From Paenibacillus glacialis (GTDB taxonomy: Bacteria; Bacillota; Bacilli; Paenibacillales; Paenibacillaceae): a stretch of DNA of 35,155 nucleotides. The notes under the pieces are model-generated. The model was not told where the DNA came from. It ran no database searches and saw nothing but the letters and a program-made list of their open reading frames with translations. The position numbers and the translations under genes were made by a program. The stretch is from positions 1-35,155 of the forward strand of contig NZ_LVJH01000040.1 in assembly GCF_001637205.1 (NCBI RefSeq). Reading direction: 5' to 3'. Below are positions 22,269-30,588 of the stretch, in pieces (position 1 is the first letter of the stretch; each line of letters starts with the position of its first letter).

Positions 22269-23531
22269 TCACGAATAGTTTTCTGCTGCGTGCATACCTG
22301 CGGTATAACCTGTGGAGAATGCTGCAGTGATGTTGTATCCCCCTGTGTAGCCATGAATATCTAGAATCTCTCCGCAAAAGAATAATCCTGGCATTAATTT
22401 CGATTCCATGGTTGAGGGATTTATTTCTTTCAGATGGACACCGCCACCTGTAACAAAAGCTTCGTCGAGTGATTTCGTTCCTGTTGCATGGAAACTGAAT
22501 TTTTTTAATACACTTAAGAAAGCTTGCCATTGCGTTTTTTGCAAATGAGCGTAAGTGGTATCTCCATCTAGGTTAGCAACAGACAAGAGGAGAGGAATCA
22601 TCCGCTCAGGCAGAGTGCCCTTCAATACGTTCTTGATGGCCTTCTTAGGCTCAGCCTCTAGACGTTCCTTAAGTAAAGCATCTAGTTCTGTTGGTGAGTA
22701 GTCTGGAAAGAGATCAACCGACATCTCGACTTTCTGGACGCTAAATTTCATCTTAACTTGGCGGATGAATTGGCTACAACGAAGTGCAATTGGACCGGAT
22801 ATCCCGAAATGAGTGAAGATAAAATCACCTCGATGATGAATGACATTTTTCCCTTTGGGGTTCCATACGGACAGTTCTACATCTCGAAGTGAGAGTCCCT
22901 GTAATTCGCGATTTTGGATCCACTTTTCTTGGGAAACAATAGGGACCTCGGTAGGATATAATTCTGTAATGGTATGCCCAGCGGCTTCTGCCCAAGCATA
23001 TCCGTCTCCTGTAGATCCAGTCTGCGGTACAGATTTACCTCCCGTAGCAACGATTACGCTAGAAGACTTAATTGTCTCCCCTGAGATAAGCCTTACGCCA
23101 ACGGTCTGCCCATTCTCGTAGAGAACTTCAGCGATCGGACTATGGGTAATGATCTTAACTCCTAACTCTTGTACTTTGCTTAGCAATGTATTGACTACGC
23201 TAGAAGCTTTATCCGTTACAGGGAACATTCTTCCATGATCTTCTTCTTTCAAAGCAATGCCTAGGCCTTCGAAGAAAGCCATAATATCACGGTTATTAAA
23301 GTGTCCAAATGCACTATAGAGAAAGCGGCCATTCCCAGGAATATGGGCGATCAAATCTTCTGTCTCTTTGGCATTCGTTACGTTGCAACGTCCGCCTCCA
23401 GATATCCCTAGTTTACGCCCCAATTTATTACCTTTATCAAGCAGTAGAACGGAAGCGCCTTTACTTCCAGCGGCTACACATGCCATGAGTCCTGACGGAC
23501 CTCCGCCTACAACGATAACATCGTATTTCAT
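22269..23531 (-). CDS. FAD-dependent oxidoreductase, HI0933/BaiN (YtfP) family
   Basis: Flavoprotein of 420 aa. It opens with the FAD motif VIVVGGGPSGLMACVAAGSK, then LDKGNKLGRKLGISGGGRCN, the hallmark of the HI0933 family, and ends with PGLFFCGEILDIHGYTGGYN, also diagnostic. A helical insertion domain lies around residues 190-330. The physiological reaction of most members is unknown; BaiN acts in bile-acid dehydroxylation in gut clostridia, which should not be assumed here. Start has AAGGAGAT upstream on the minus strand. Single gene, divergent from the sensor kinase gene. Confidence 0.9.
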   Translation of the reverse strand: MKYDVIVVGGGPSGLMACVAAGSKGASVLLLDKGNKLGRKLGISGGGRCNVTNAKETEDLIAHIPGNGRFLYSAFGHFNNRDIMAFFEGLGIALKEEDHGRMFPVTDKASSVVNTLLSKVQELGVKIITHSPIAEVLYENGQTVGVRLISGETIKSSSVIVATGGKSVPQTGSTGDGYAWAEAAGHTITELYPTEVPIVSQEKWIQNRELQGLSLRDVELSVWNPKGKNVIHHRGDFIFTHFGISGPIALRCSQFIRQVKMKFSVQKVEMSVDLFPDYSPTELDALLKERLEAEPKKAIKNVLKGTLPERMIPLLLSVANLDGDTTYAHLQKTQWQAFLSVLKKFSFHATGTKSLDEAFVTGGGVHLKEINPSTMESKLMPGLFFCGEILDIHGYTGGYNITAAFSTGYTAGMHAAENYS

Positions 23532-23713
23532 TTATTAATCTCCTTTTTAGCAGTTAACCCTTATGTCAGTTAATCATTCTATTCTATAAGATCATAACAA
23601 ATAGATATAGGTTACAACAACTCTAGTAAGAGATATAATTAGAATATATTGTAATAATTTGGCGACTGTTATTTAATAGAATTATGTTTCTTTATATGGT
23701 ACTTAGGTAGGAG

Positions 23714-23721
23714 AGGAGGGG
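23714..23721 (+). promoter_or_regulatory. Ribosome binding site that suggests an ATT start
   Basis: AGGAGGGG (23714-23721) is the only strong site before the kinase gene. It is 5 nt from an in-frame ATT at 23727 but 41 nt from the TTG at 23763, which has only a poor CAGG right before it. Confidence 0.5.
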
Positions 23722-23762
23722 CGGGTATTTATAATATCCTTAAGAATATCTTATTACAGGTA

Positions 23763-25445
23763 TTGATATCTGGCTCATTTGCAGTTCTTTTCCCTCTCAT
23801 TCTTGATAAATACATACACTGCAAGGGGAAGTCTAGAAATTTAGATGCTACTGGTTTTACCATGGTTATTGTTATATCAAGTGCCGTCAGTCTGATGTTA
23901 TGTTCTATGTTTTCATCTGAACTGTACGGGGGAGCTATACCTCTTAATATGGGTATTGTGCCGCTTTTTGTTGCGATCTTGTATGGTGGCTATAAATCAG
24001 GAGTGCCACTGGCTATTGTATATATTATTTGTTATTTCATATTTACAGAGAATTATTCATTGTATGGTTTAGTTGTTCATACGGGGTTATTAATGTATCC
24101 TGTGTTGTTCTGGACTTCTTCTTTCTTCTTAAAAGCTTCTTTAAAAGGAAAGATTTTTCAGATCGTTATAAGTTTATTTCCGGTGATGTTGTTGGATTTT
24201 TCCCCTCTTTTTCATTTGGACAATCTAGGTTTATTTAACATGAGCGCTACACTTATGATTACCTTTTACTTAGTTATTAGTCTCCTTTGGGGAGCCATGG
24301 TAATATATTTGATTGAATTCTCCTTAGAGAGGCTGCTGCTTAAGGAACAGATTATGGGAATGTCAGAGAAATATTTGCGTGAAGAGGAGAAATTACAGCA
24401 GGTCATGGATGTGGTACCCCTTTGTATGGTTTCTTTAGATCGGAATGGCAGAGTAACAAACATTAATGAAATGATGATGAATCTGTTTAGAATAAAGAAC
24501 CCTCACCTGACCAAACCAGATGTTCTTGGGCAACCTGTTACGTTGTTTACTGATGACATGATGGAAAAGGAGCATATTGAATTTAGGATTGCTCAAGCAC
24601 TTCAAGGAATGATTATGGATCATGATCTGACACAAAATGAGTCTAGAATGTACTATACGAATACTTCTCCACTTAAGAACTCTTATACGGGTGAAATACT
24701 TGGTGCTGTACTGGTCATTCAAGACATTACAGAAATCGAGAGACTTCGTAGTGAACTGGGAAATATGGAAAGGTTGAGCTTAGTAGGACAGATGGCAGCT
24801 AGTATTACACATGAAATTCGTAATCCTATGGCAGTTGTTCGTGGTTTTTTGCAGCTCATGCATGAGAAGAGCCCAAGCACATTAGATCATTATTATCGGA
24901 TTGTCATGGAAGAATTGGATCGTGCGAACGGTATTATTAATGACTTTTTGTCCCTTGCACAGAATCGAGTAACAGAGAAAACAGAATGTCACCTGCATAA
25001 AATTATTTATGATCTGAGTCCTCTTTTATGGGCGGATGCAAATTTGCGTGGTCAGAGTATTGAGTTAGAACTTGATGAGAATGTTCCTGAACTTCGTCTG
25101 AACTCGAAAGAGATTAAACAATTAATTCTAAATTTAGCGCGTAACGCAATGGAATCTATGAATGTCAAAGGACAGCTCACAATACAAACCAAAGCGGATG
25201 ACAATAGTGTGGAGCTGATGATATCAGATACAGGAGCGGGTATTCCGAAGAGTAAGCTAGATGAATTATTCGTTCCCTTCTTCACAACTAAGGATCAAGG
25301 AACAGGGCTTGGATTGGTATTATGTCTTAGTATTGTTGAACATCACAAAGGTAAAATTACAGTTAACTCCGTCGAGGGCGTTGGTACAACTTTTGTAGTG
25401 AAATTCCCTCGTACTAACATTAGTCCAATAATTTATAGCAAGTAA
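23763..25445 (+). CDS. Membrane sensor histidine kinase (5TM sensor, PAS, HisKA, HATPase)
   Basis: Kinase of 560 aa counted from TTG at 23763; it probably starts 12 codons earlier at an ATT (23727) giving [M]YNILKNILLQV. Five or six membrane helices (about 1-185) resemble the 5TMR-LYT sensor class. A PAS domain follows (about 210-325, VTNINEMMMNLFRIKN). The phospho-accepting His is H350 in ASITHEIRNPMAVVRGFLQL. ATP-binding boxes are N in LILNLARNAMESM, DTGAGIP, and GTGLGLVL. The output domain order resembles Bacillales sporulation kinases (KinB-like). No response regulator gene is adjacent, so it is an orphan, consistent with phosphorelay kinases. Confidence 0.88.
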   Translation: MISGSFAVLFPLILDKYIHCKGKSRNLDATGFTMVIVISSAVSLMLCSMFSSELYGGAIPLNMGIVPLFVAILYGGYKSGVPLAIVYIICYFIFTENYSLYGLVVHTGLLMYPVLFWTSSFFLKASLKGKIFQIVISLFPVMLLDFSPLFHLDNLGLFNMSATLMITFYLVISLLWGAMVIYLIEFSLERLLLKEQIMGMSEKYLREEEKLQQVMDVVPLCMVSLDRNGRVTNINEMMMNLFRIKNPHLTKPDVLGQPVTLFTDDMMEKEHIEFRIAQALQGMIMDHDLTQNESRMYYTNTSPLKNSYTGEILGAVLVIQDITEIERLRSELGNMERLSLVGQMAASITHEIRNPMAVVRGFLQLMHEKSPSTLDHYYRIVMEELDRANGIINDFLSLAQNRVTEKTECHLHKIIYDLSPLLWADANLRGQSIELELDENVPELRLNSKEIKQLILNLARNAMESMNVKGQLTIQTKADDNSVELMISDTGAGIPKSKLDELFVPFFTTKDQGTGLGLVLCLSIVEHHKGKITVNSVEGVGTTFVVKFPRTNISPIIYSK

Positions 25446-25500
25446 TGACTATTAGCAATCGTTATCAAGGCAAAAAAAGCTGTTAGTCTTGCTCAATTGC

Positions 25501-25530
25501 TTGCTTTCAAACATTCAGAATAGGTATAAT
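25501..25530 (+). promoter_or_regulatory. Promoter of the bacilliredoxin gene
   Basis: TTGCTT (25501-25506), 18-bp spacer, TATAAT (25525-25530), some 37 bp before the start codon. Confidence 0.55.
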
Positions 25531-25566
25531 CATGTTATTAATGTTTATCTGGAGGAGTGATTGAGA

Positions 25567-26001
25567 ATGTCTATGTCTTTTGATCGATATATGAGGGATA
25601 TGATTCAACCGATGCGGGATGAATTAACAAGTTTGGGAATTCAGGAACTTACAACCCCTGAAGAAGTTGAGGCACAAGTAGCGAATGCTAAAGGCACAGC
25701 TTTGATCGTTATTAATTCAGTATGTGGTTGTGCTGCTGGGCAGTGTCGTCCGGGTGTAGGTATGGCTCTGAATCATGATGTTGTACCTGAGCAGTTATTT
25801 ACTGTGTTTGCGGGGCAGGATAAAGAAGCGACAGCTAAGGCAAGAGAGTATTTTGCTCCTTATGCGCCTTCGTCACCTTCTATTGCATTGATGAAAGATG
25901 GAGAACTCGTTCATTTCATCGAACGTCATTCGATTGAAGACAGATCAGCGCAAGAGATTGCTGCAGAACTAACGGAAGCTTTTGACCGTTTTTGTAAGTA
26001 A
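25567..26001 (+). CDS. Bacilliredoxin BrxA/BrxB (YphP/YqiW) family
   Basis: Cytosolic thioredoxin-fold protein of 144 aa from ATG 25567 (GGAGGAG 9 nt upstream), exactly the length of B. subtilis YphP; the in-frame TTG at 25561 is too close to the site. The active site is C53-G-C55 in VINSVCGCAAGQCRPG, the CGC motif of bacilliredoxins that remove bacillithiol from S-bacillithiolated proteins. An additional Cys (C60) lies close by. This implies bacillithiol as the cell's low-molecular-weight thiol, though no bsh gene is in this window. Own promoter and terminator. Confidence 0.93.
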   Translation: MSMSFDRYMRDMIQPMRDELTSLGIQELTTPEEVEAQVANAKGTALIVINSVCGCAAGQCRPGVGMALNHDVVPEQLFTVFAGQDKEATAKAREYFAPYAPSSPSIALMKDGELVHFIERHSIEDRSAQEIAAELTEAFDRFCK

Positions 26002-26024
26002 TACTTAAGCGTTCGCTGCACAAT

Positions 26025-26064
26025 AAACCCCGAAGTTGCGGCATTCCGACAGCTCCGGGGTTTT
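26025..26064 (+). terminator. Terminator after the bacilliredoxin gene
   Basis: AAACCCCG (26025-26032) pairs with CGGGGTTT (26056-26063) with further inner pairing CGG/CCG, then T. Confidence 0.8.
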
Positions 26065-26135
26065 GTGTACGAACTTTATGGAATATTAACAAGATCACGA
26101 ATTACATATTACTTAGAAATGAGGTGCATTTAGGA

Positions 26136-26945
26136 ATGAGTTTACAAGAACAGATCATTGCGGAATTAGGGGTTAAACCTGTTATCAATGTGGAATCGGA
26201 AGTGAAGGAGAGAGTAGCTTTCCTTAAGAATTATGTGAAGAATGCAGGAGCTACAGGACTTCTAATTGCGATTAGTGGAGGAATTGATAGTGCAGTTGCT
26301 GCTGGTTTGTGTAAATTAGCTACAGATGAATTAACGAAAGAAACAGGTCAAGACTACATGACGCTGGGCGTATTTCAACCTTATGGAACACAGGAAGATA
26401 TTGATCACAGTTATGCGACAGCAAAGGCATTCGATCTTAAACATACGGTGGAGACCAATATTGAAGATGCAGTCACCGAAGTAGCATTGGAAGTAGAACA
26501 GGGTCTCAAAGCTATGGGTATCCATCGTCATATCAGTCATAAAGGTAAAGGGAATGTTAAAGCAAGAACACGCATGGTTATGCAGTATGCATTATCTTTT
26601 GAGTTGAATCTGATTGTAGTAGGAACCGATCACGCCTCTGAAGCCATTACTGGATTTTATACCAAATGGGGAGATGGCGCGGTAGATATTACACCACTTA
26701 GTTCTCTCAACAAACGTCAAGTGCGTCAGCTCGCAGCATATATAGGTGTTCCACAGCCTATTCTAGATAAGGCTCCTACAGCAGGACTATGGGAAGGCCA
26801 GACAGATGAAGAGGAACTGGGCCTTACGTATGACGAGAATAGCGACTATCTAGAGGGTAAAGAAATTAATGCTGTTTCGAGGGAACGTCTGGAAGGTTTC
26901 TACACAAGAACGGCTCATAAGCGTGATTCAATACCAGGGATATAA
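26136..26945 (+). CDS. nadE: NH3-dependent NAD+ synthetase
   Basis: Final enzyme of NAD synthesis, amidating nicotinate adenine dinucleotide with ammonia and ATP; 269 aa, no glutaminase domain. The ATP-pyrophosphatase P-loop is SGGIDS (47-52). HKGKGNVKARTRMVMQYA, VVGTDHASEAITGFYTKWGD and PTAGLWEGQTDEEELGLTYD are family signatures. The ATG at 26136 is chosen over an in-frame GTG at 26124 because GAGGTG (26121-26126) then has a 9-nt spacing. Flanked by terminators on both sides, so a single-gene unit. Confidence 0.95.
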   Translation: MSLQEQIIAELGVKPVINVESEVKERVAFLKNYVKNAGATGLLIAISGGIDSAVAAGLCKLATDELTKETGQDYMTLGVFQPYGTQEDIDHSYATAKAFDLKHTVETNIEDAVTEVALEVEQGLKAMGIHRHISHKGKGNVKARTRMVMQYALSFELNLIVVGTDHASEAITGFYTKWGDGAVDITPLSSLNKRQVRQLAAYIGVPQPILDKAPTAGLWEGQTDEEELGLTYDENSDYLEGKEINAVSRERLEGFYTRTAHKRDSIPGI

Positions 26946-26986
26946 ACGTTTGTAATCGTGAGTTGAATTAAGATAGATATTGCAGC

Positions 26987-27027
26987 AAATAGAGTGCACA
27001 ACTGGGAACAGATGTGGCACTCTATTT
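26987..27027 (+). terminator. Terminator of nadE
   Basis: AAATAGAGTGC (26987-26997) and GCACTCTATTT (27017-27027) form an 11-bp perfect stem with a 19-nt loop; the following sequence is T-rich. Confidence 0.75.
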
Positions 27028-27162
27028 ATTATTTCATTTCATGTAACGAGCGGTGGCGGTTAATACACATGGTAATAAGAGTTATCCCTTGGAAGGTCGC
27101 AACATATTCAATCGCCTGATACAATAAGGATTGTAGCTTTTGACGGAAGGGGTGTGAGTACC

Positions 27163-27561
27163 ATGATTTATGGAATCGGTCACGATATACTTGAGATCAT
27201 TCGAGTTGAGCAGTTGCTCAGTGGAAGAAATGCTCAGCCATTCATGCAACGAATACTGACATCTAAAGAGTATAAATTAGCTCTAAGTCGAGGACGGAAG
27301 ACTACGGAATTTACAGCAGGAAGATTTGCTGCTAAGGAGGCCATAGTTAAAGCATTCGGTTGTGGAATCGGTGCTATAATTGGTTTTGGCGATATAGAAA
27401 TACTTCCGGATGAGTTGGGGAAACCAAAGGTAGAATTAAGCGAACAAGCATGGGAGAAGTTAAACCTTCCGGGACAATCCATGGAGTATGCTATTCATTT
27501 GAGTATTACGCATCAGAGAGAGCTTGCTTCTGCGTTTGCGGTTATTGAGAGAGCGAATTAA
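27163..27561 (+). CDS. acpS: Holo-[acyl-carrier-protein] synthase
   Basis: Transfers 4'-phosphopantetheine from CoA to acyl carrier protein; 132 aa. Mg/CoA-binding residues are D8 in GIGHDILEI and E59 in RFAAKEAIVKAFG. The C-terminal LSITHQRELASAFAVIE corresponds to the usual LSISHxxxYAxAFVVIE. The ATG at 27163 has GGAAGGGG 10 nt upstream; the GTG at 27154 would abut that site. It shares a transcript with mutY, which begins 46 bp after its stop without an intervening terminator. Confidence 0.92.
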   Translation: MIYGIGHDILEIIRVEQLLSGRNAQPFMQRILTSKEYKLALSRGRKTTEFTAGRFAAKEAIVKAFGCGIGAIIGFGDIEILPDELGKPKVELSEQAWEKLNLPGQSMEYAIHLSITHQRELASAFAVIERAN

Positions 27562-27607
27562 GCTTTAGCTTCTGCCCATGGAATACAAGATAGATAAGGA
27601 GAAGCAC

Positions 27608-28765
27608 ATGTTTAATGTTGAACAACAACACTATTTCAGTGAGAATCTACTGAGATGGTATCTTGAGAACCGACGGGATTTACCTTGGCGTCGCCATCGT
27701 AACCCTTATTATATTTGGATATCTGAAATCATGCTTCAGCAAACACGTGTAGATACGGTTATTCCATATTTCAATCGATTTATAGAGAGATTTCCTACGG
27801 TTGCAGATTTGGCGAATGCTCCTGAGCAAGACGTGTTGAAAAGTTGGGAGGGACTTGGATATTATTCTCGTGCACGCAATCTACAATATGCTGCCCAACA
27901 AGTACAAGACTTACACGGAGGTCAGGTACCAAGTGACAAAGAAAGTGTGTTTGCGCTTAAGGGTGTCGGTCCGTATACAGCAGGAGCCATTCTCAGTATT
28001 GCATTTAATCAACCTGAGCCAGCTGTAGATGGCAATGTGATGAGGGTATTATCCAGATTCTTTTTAATCGAAGAGGATATCATGAAAGGAAGTACACGCG
28101 CATTGATGGAAAGATTAGTGGTGGAGTTAATCCCGCAAGGACAGGCTTCGCACTTTAATCAGGCCCTTATGGAGCTTGGAGCTCTAGTATGTACTCCTAA
28201 GTCTCCTTGTTGCTTAACATGTCCCGTCATGGAGCATTGTGAGGCAAGGATAGAAGGGAAGGAGAGTCAACTTCCCATCAAGTCGAAGAGTAAACCACCA
28301 CGTCCAGAACAAAGATTTGTTGCATTGATTGAAGGACGAGGGAATCATGCTGGGAAGATACTGATAAGGCAACGTCCAGACAGTGGCTTACTTGCTCGGA
28401 TGTGGGAACTTCCGCATATGATATCTCCGGTTAGTCGCGGAGGAAGAATGGCCGATCAGCGAGCACAAGACCTACTAGGTGCGGAAATGGTTGCCGAAGG
28501 TATTCCAGCAATACCTTTGGAGCATTTCATGGATATTGAACATATCTTCAGTCATATTCGTTGGAACCTTCAGGTATATCGTTGCAAGGAGGATCAGATG
28601 CTTGTAGCAGAGAATGTTGAATCCGTTACGATGGATGTGACGGATATTGGGGATATGCTCACTGAATATCGATGGATTAGTGAAGAAGACATGGCAACGT
28701 ACGCCTTCCCTAATGCATTTCTGAAAATGATTAATGCTCATTTTGAAGAGATGAGAATGAAATAA
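27608..28765 (+). CDS. mutY: Adenine DNA glycosylase
   Basis: Removes adenine mispaired with 8-oxoguanine; 385 aa. The helix-hairpin-helix LKGVGPYTAG (117-126) is followed by catalytic D141 (AVDGNVMRVLSR); E40 (SEIMLQQT) is the general acid. The [4Fe-4S] cluster is held by C195, C202, C205 and C211 with the canonical spacing C-X6-C-X2-C-X5-C. The C-terminal half (from about 235) is the MutT-like 8-oxoG-recognition domain. ATG 27608 is chosen because AAGGAG ends 6 nt upstream; an in-frame ATG at 27578 has no site. Second gene after acpS. Confidence 0.95.
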   Translation: MFNVEQQHYFSENLLRWYLENRRDLPWRRHRNPYYIWISEIMLQQTRVDTVIPYFNRFIERFPTVADLANAPEQDVLKSWEGLGYYSRARNLQYAAQQVQDLHGGQVPSDKESVFALKGVGPYTAGAILSIAFNQPEPAVDGNVMRVLSRFFLIEEDIMKGSTRALMERLVVELIPQGQASHFNQALMELGALVCTPKSPCCLTCPVMEHCEARIEGKESQLPIKSKSKPPRPEQRFVALIEGRGNHAGKILIRQRPDSGLLARMWELPHMISPVSRGGRMADQRAQDLLGAEMVAEGIPAIPLEHFMDIEHIFSHIRWNLQVYRCKEDQMLVAENVESVTMDVTDIGDMLTEYRWISEEDMATYAFPNAFLKMINAHFEEMRMK

Positions 28766-28793
28766 GGAAATAGGCTCTTTATTTATACGCATA

Positions 28794-28831
28794 AAAAATG
28801 ATCCGCCTTATTAAGAGGGCGGATCATTTTT
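28794..28831. terminator. Bidirectional terminator between mutY and sodA
   Basis: AAAAATGATCCGCC (28794-28807) pairs over 14 bp with GGCGGATCATTTTT (28818-28831). A and T runs flank it so that it works for both strands. Confidence 0.88.
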
Positions 28832-28841
28832 ATGCATTAAT

Positions 28842-28948
28842 TATTTGAAATATAATAAAGTATAAGTTTCACTTGATACTCTATTTCTTATATTTCCGCT
28901 GAAACGGGTGCCGACTTTGAAAAAAGACGGCATAGCCGTTTCTACTTG
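28842..28948. repeat. Structured dispersed repeat, copy B
   Basis: Second copy (about 107 bp) of the element at 2579-2682, in the same orientation on the plus strand. AAATATAA/TTATATTT close the AT-rich module, with inner GTATAAGT/ACTTGATAC. In the second module GAAACGG pairs with CCGTTTC around TGCCG-A-CTTT/AAAG-A-CGGCA. Its last bases, CTACTTG, include the stop codon and last Lys codon of sodA, so the element lies at the 3' end of the sodA transcript. Confidence 0.65.
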
Positions 28949-29553
28949 GCAGCTACGTAACGTGCAGCAACTGCATCCCAGTTAACGACATTCCAGAAAG
29001 CAGAAATATAATCAGGACGTTTGTTTTGGAATTTCAAGTAGTAAGCATGCTCCCATACGTCAAGTCCTAGAATAGGAGTCAAGCCTTCGCTAAGTGGGTT
29101 GTCTTGGTTAGGAGTGCTTGTTACAGCAAGCTTACCGTCTTTCCCAACAACTAACCATGCCCATCCGCTTCCGAAGCGAGTAGTAGCTGCTTTAGCGAAC
29201 TCTTCTTTGAATTTATCAAGACCACCAAGCTCACTATCAATAGCTTGTGCTAATTCGCCAGTAGGGTTTCCTCCACCGTTAGGACCAATGATTTCCCAGA
29301 AAAGGCTATGGTTTGCATGTCCACCACCGTTATTGCGAACAGCGGTACGAATTTCTTCAGGTACGCTTCCTAGACCTGTAAGTAATTCTTCAATGCTCTT
29401 GTTTTGTAGCTCAGGTGCTTTCTCAAGTGCTGCATTTAAGTTTGTTACATAAGTGTTATGGTGACGATCGTGGTGAATTTCCATTGTTAACGCATCGATG
29501 TGTGGTTCAAGTGCATCGTTTGAATAAGGTAGTGCTGGTAGTTGAAATGCCAT
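28942..29553 (-). CDS. sodA: Superoxide dismutase [Mn/Fe]
   Basis: Converts superoxide to O2 and H2O2 in the cytoplasm; 203 aa. Metal ligands are H27 (MEIHHDRHHNTYV), H82 (GGGHANHSLFW), D165 and H169 (LDVWEHAYYLKFQN). The GGGHANHSLFW wording suggests the manganese type. The start has CAGGAGGTAA upstream on the minus strand. The stop codon lies inside repeat copy B. It is transcribed alone from the 461-bp region upstream, which is rich in palindromes. Confidence 0.95.
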   Translation of the reverse strand: MAFQLPALPYSNDALEPHIDALTMEIHHDRHHNTYVTNLNAALEKAPELQNKSIEELLTGLGSVPEEIRTAVRNNGGGHANHSLFWEIIGPNGGGNPTGELAQAIDSELGGLDKFKEEFAKAATTRFGSGWAWLVVGKDGKLAVTSTPNQDNPLSEGLTPILGLDVWEHAYYLKFQNKRPDYISAFWNVVNWDAVAARYVAAK

Positions 29554-29835
29554 AATAAATTACCTCCTGAGGATTGTATTAGTAAATAATTTATGAATGA
29601 ATAAAGGGTCTGAGAAAGCATCCTTTATCAACATATGTAGTGAATAAAAAGTACCCCTAATTTAGTGGCTACAATATTATTAAACCGTATTTAACATATT
29701 AAATCAACATTTATGTTTGTAAAGTCGGTTTGTAAAAATATTCGTTTACAAAACACTAGTTATGATAACCTCTTGTTAAGAGAAATATGACAATTAGATA
29801 GTTCCTCTTCTAATATATAGCAATAAAGCTAGATA

Positions 29836-29849
29836 TAAAGCGCTTTCAT
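29836..29849. promoter_or_regulatory. cre-like CcpA site
   Basis: Minus strand ATGAAAGCGCTTTA fits the cre consensus WTGNAARCGNWWWCA except near the end; the core AAAGCGCTTT (29837-29846) is a perfect palindrome. It lies in the 461-bp region between sodA and the GNAT gene, suggesting carbon-dependent control of one of them. Confidence 0.4.
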
Positions 29850-29850
29850 A

Positions 29851-29876
29851 AGAAAACAGGTGTTTTCTCGAGAAAA
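29851..29876. promoter_or_regulatory. Overlapping palindromes
   Basis: AGAAAAC-aggt-GTTTTCT (29851-29868) overlaps the perfect 14-bp palindrome TTTTCTCGAGAAAA (29863-29876), so three AGAAAA half-sites share one central arm. Candidate dimer-binding sites or mutually exclusive hairpins. Confidence 0.4.
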
Positions 29877-30014
29877 TTGTGGTTTAATGGACTAGCAAGA
29901 AGGATTTTCAGGTTATTTGTCGTAATTATTATATTCGGGATGTTTGTAAAGTTGGCTATTTAAGTTAACTTTTGTACAAGCCGGATAAAGCTAACGAAAA
30001 GGGAGATTTAATTT

Positions 30015-30440
30015 ATGCATGTTCGTTCCTTTCAGTTAAGTGACTGTAATCCAGTAACTGAACTTCTTCAGGTTGCATTGTCGGAAGAGTGTTTCGAGAA
30101 TACGATTCAACCGTTCTCTAGGCAACTTTCGTGGGATTCTGACCTGATCATGGTAGCAGAAGAAGATGGAGAAATTGTGGGAGCCTTGATCGGTACGATT
30201 GAGAACAACCATGGTTGCTACTTTAGAATTGCTATTCACCCAGACTATCGGCGTAAAGGGATTGGAAAAGCCCTTGTTACAGCGATGGAACAACGGTTTC
30301 AACAACGTAAAGTAAGTCGTATTTTGATTGCTGGGGATGAACAAAACCTTGCAGCAATGCCTTTATTTGAGGCGATGGGTTACGGTGCTAACAAAATTAT
30401 GGAGGCTTTCCAGAAACTTAGTATTGTTGCTCACGGGTAG
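30015..30440 (+). CDS. GNAT acetyltransferase
   Basis: Small acetyltransferase of 141 aa. The acetyl-CoA-binding motif is FRIAIHPDYRRKGIGKALV (RRKGIG pyrophosphate loop), preceded by IVGALIGTIENNHGC and followed by LAAMPLFEAMGYGANKIMEA. It resembles single-domain YpeA-like enzymes that acetylate small molecules or protein N-termini; substrate unknown. The start follows AAAGGGAG. Terminated by a strong hairpin, so a single-gene unit sharing its control region with sodA. Confidence 0.87.
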   Translation: MHVRSFQLSDCNPVTELLQVALSEECFENTIQPFSRQLSWDSDLIMVAEEDGEIVGALIGTIENNHGCYFRIAIHPDYRRKGIGKALVTAMEQRFQQRKVSRILIAGDEQNLAAMPLFEAMGYGANKIMEAFQKLSIVAHG

Positions 30441-30496
30441 ATTTAGTATAATATATGCATATAAATAGACGACACACCTAATTTTTACAAATATCG

Positions 30497-30541
30497 AGCA
30501 TATCTTGCAGCCGTTGCAAAAACGGAGAAGATATGCTTTTC
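30497..30541 (+). terminator. Terminator after the GNAT gene
   Basis: AGCATATCTT (30497-30506) pairs with AAGATATGCT (30528-30537), with inner CCGTT (30511-30515)/AACGG (30521-30525), then T. Confidence 0.85.
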
Positions 30542-30588
30542 TATTTAGTAGGATAGTTTGAGCAAATGAGTAAAAAAAGAGGTGTATT

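Larger units (their letters stand above)
29554..30014. other. Palindrome-rich divergent regulatory region (sodA / GNAT)
   Basis: AT-rich and without ORFs. It contains a dyad TTTGTAAA (29729-29736)/TTTACAAA (29745-29752), a 16-bp direct repeat ATGTTTGTAAAGTYGG (29713-29728 and 29940-29955), a cre-like site and two overlapping palindromes listed separately. It probably controls both sodA (minus) and the GNAT gene (plus). Confidence 0.55.
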
